From assembly GCA_910578755.1 (NCBI GenBank), contig CAJTSZ010000058.1, positions 1-13,696 on the forward strand: DNA of 13,696 nt. The letters are read 5' to 3'. The notes under the pieces were generated by a model. It saw nothing but the letters and a program-made list of their open reading frames with translations. It searched no databases and had not been told where the DNA came from. Origin of the DNA: an uncultured Oscillospiraceae bacterium (GTDB lineage: Bacteria; Bacillota; Clostridia; Oscillospirales; Ruminococcaceae). Below are positions 12,997 to 13,696 of the stretch, piece after piece. Within the stretch, counting starts at the first letter, position 1, and every line of letters starts with the position of its first letter. Made by a program: the position numbers and the translations under genes.

Positions 12997-13696
12997 GTGA
13001 TTTTTATCTTAACTCAGCTTAAAAATCTCTGTCAAGAGGACACTCCCCGCTTTACGGCCTATGTCCTTTGGGGAATTTGTATTTCCCTGTTTTTATTTGC
13101 CTTCTGTACCGCCACCCCCATTGAAATTATAACCGGCCTTGGGAAAATTATTATGCACCCCGCCGGCCTAATTGCCGATGATATTGCCATTGCCGGGGTA
13201 GGCGCTACTTTTTTCAACGCTGGTTTATTGATGACCGTTGCGCTTTCTATGTTCCAGCTAAACAAGGTTCCCATTACCGGGCCGGGCATTGCCTGTATTT
13301 TTTTGGTGGCTGGGTTTTCCATGTTCGGTAAAGATATTGCCAACATTTGGCCTATTATTTTGGGGGTGTACCTCCACGCAAAGCATGAGCACGCTCCTTT
13401 TTCCCGCTATATTTATATTGCTTTGTACGGCACAGCCCTTTCTCCCCTAATTACAGAGCTTGCCTTACTTACGGATAATTTTTATTTTTCCCTTTTCTTA
13501 GTTTGTACCGCCGGTTTGATGATTGGTTTTATCCTTGCCCCCCTTTCCACCTACTGCCTGCGGGTACACCAGGGGTACAACCTTTATAATGTAGGTTTTT
13601 CCGCCGGGTTGTTGGGTACTTTACTGGTGGCTTTGCTGCGCTCCTTTGGGTACAGCCCGGAATCCCAGCTGGTATGGACTGAGGTTTCACCCTCTT
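12997..13696 (+). CDS. DUF1576 family multi-pass membrane protein, N-terminal part (runs off the right edge)
   Basis: About 230 codons of a hydrophobic protein with several membrane helices; the frame is still open at the edge. Recognisable stretches are ATPIEIITGLGKIIMHPAGL, VGATFFNAGLLM, FGKDIANIWPIILGVYLHAK and RVHQGYNLYNVGFSAGLLGT, which fit the DUF1576 family. The molecular function of that family is unknown to me; a transporter role is possible. The start is uncertain. A GTG at 12997 is the only standard in-frame start close by, but it overlaps the best ribosome binding sequence (GAAAGGGTGA, 12991-13000). That sequence is better placed for the ATC at 13006. It has its own promoter and a long leader. 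Confidence 0.75.
   Translation, partial: MIFILTQLKNLCQEDTPRFTAYVLWGICISLFLFAFCTATPIEIITGLGKIIMHPAGLIADDIAIAGVGATFFNAGLLMTVALSMFQLNKVPITGPGIACIFLVAGFSMFGKDIANIWPIILGVYLHAKHEHAPFSRYIYIALYGTALSPLITELALLTDNFYFSLFLVCTAGLMIGFILAPLSTYCLRVHQGYNLYNVGFSAGLLGTLLVALLRSFGYSPESQLVWTEVSPS

Noticed and set aside
1..13696. CRISPR arrays, tRNA or rRNA genes, insertion sequences
   Set aside because: No regularly spaced repeats, cloverleaf-like segments, rRNA motifs or transposase-like frames were seen on either strand.

Overview
This window looks like the chromosome of a low-to-mid GC anaerobic member of the Clostridia (Bacillota). The reasons are strong GGAGG-type ribosome binding sites, a YhaO/YhaN-type repair pair beside SbcDC, an MgtE magnesium channel, and a DUF1576 membrane protein, a family I associate mainly with Clostridia. 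No rRNA, tRNA, insertion sequence, integrase or CRISPR array is visible. Family names come from motif recognition by eye; no database search was run.

Layout. (1) 1-752, minus strand: the N-terminal half of a polysaccharide flippase, running off the left edge. (2) 1093-5390, plus strand: sbcD, then sbcC with a 4-bp overlap. The sbcC frame is cut by one in-frame TAG at codon 210 but otherwise stays open to 5153. A small unrecognised ORF with a good ribosome binding site follows; it too is cut by an in-frame TAG. (3) 5437-5979, plus strand: a promoter and a small membrane-anchored protein with a possible HIRAN-like domain, ending at a bidirectional terminator. (4) 10619 back to 6075, minus strand: an apparent operon of a YhaO-like nuclease, a YhaN-like coiled-coil ATPase with a central transmembrane hairpin, a Nudix hydrolase gene broken by two frameshifts and a TAG, and a cysteine-rich DUF3795 protein. 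It converges on the sbcDC operon, so two Mre11/Rad50-type pairs face each other across about 1.8 kb. (5) 12475 back to 10676, minus strand: mgtE, with a strong promoter, a leader of about 300 nt and a good hairpin terminator. (6) 12701 to the right edge, plus strand: a strong promoter, a structured leader of about 260 nt and the start of a DUF1576 membrane protein.

How the genes fit together. SbcD/SbcC and the YhaO/YhaN-like pair are both metallophosphoesterase nuclease plus SMC-like ATPase machines that process DNA ends. Here the SbcC ATPase is apparently split, so the intact second pair may carry more of that work (inference). The Nudix and DUF3795 genes appear to be co-transcribed passengers.

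The most unusual signal is the mgtE leader. It has a 28-codon ORF behind a near-perfect ribosome binding site. The 3' half of that ORF folds into a long hairpin with the sequence just downstream, and further mutually exclusive pairings follow. I cannot match the leader to a canonical M-box. It reads like a translation-coupled attenuator. The DUF1576 leader is a second candidate structured RNA.
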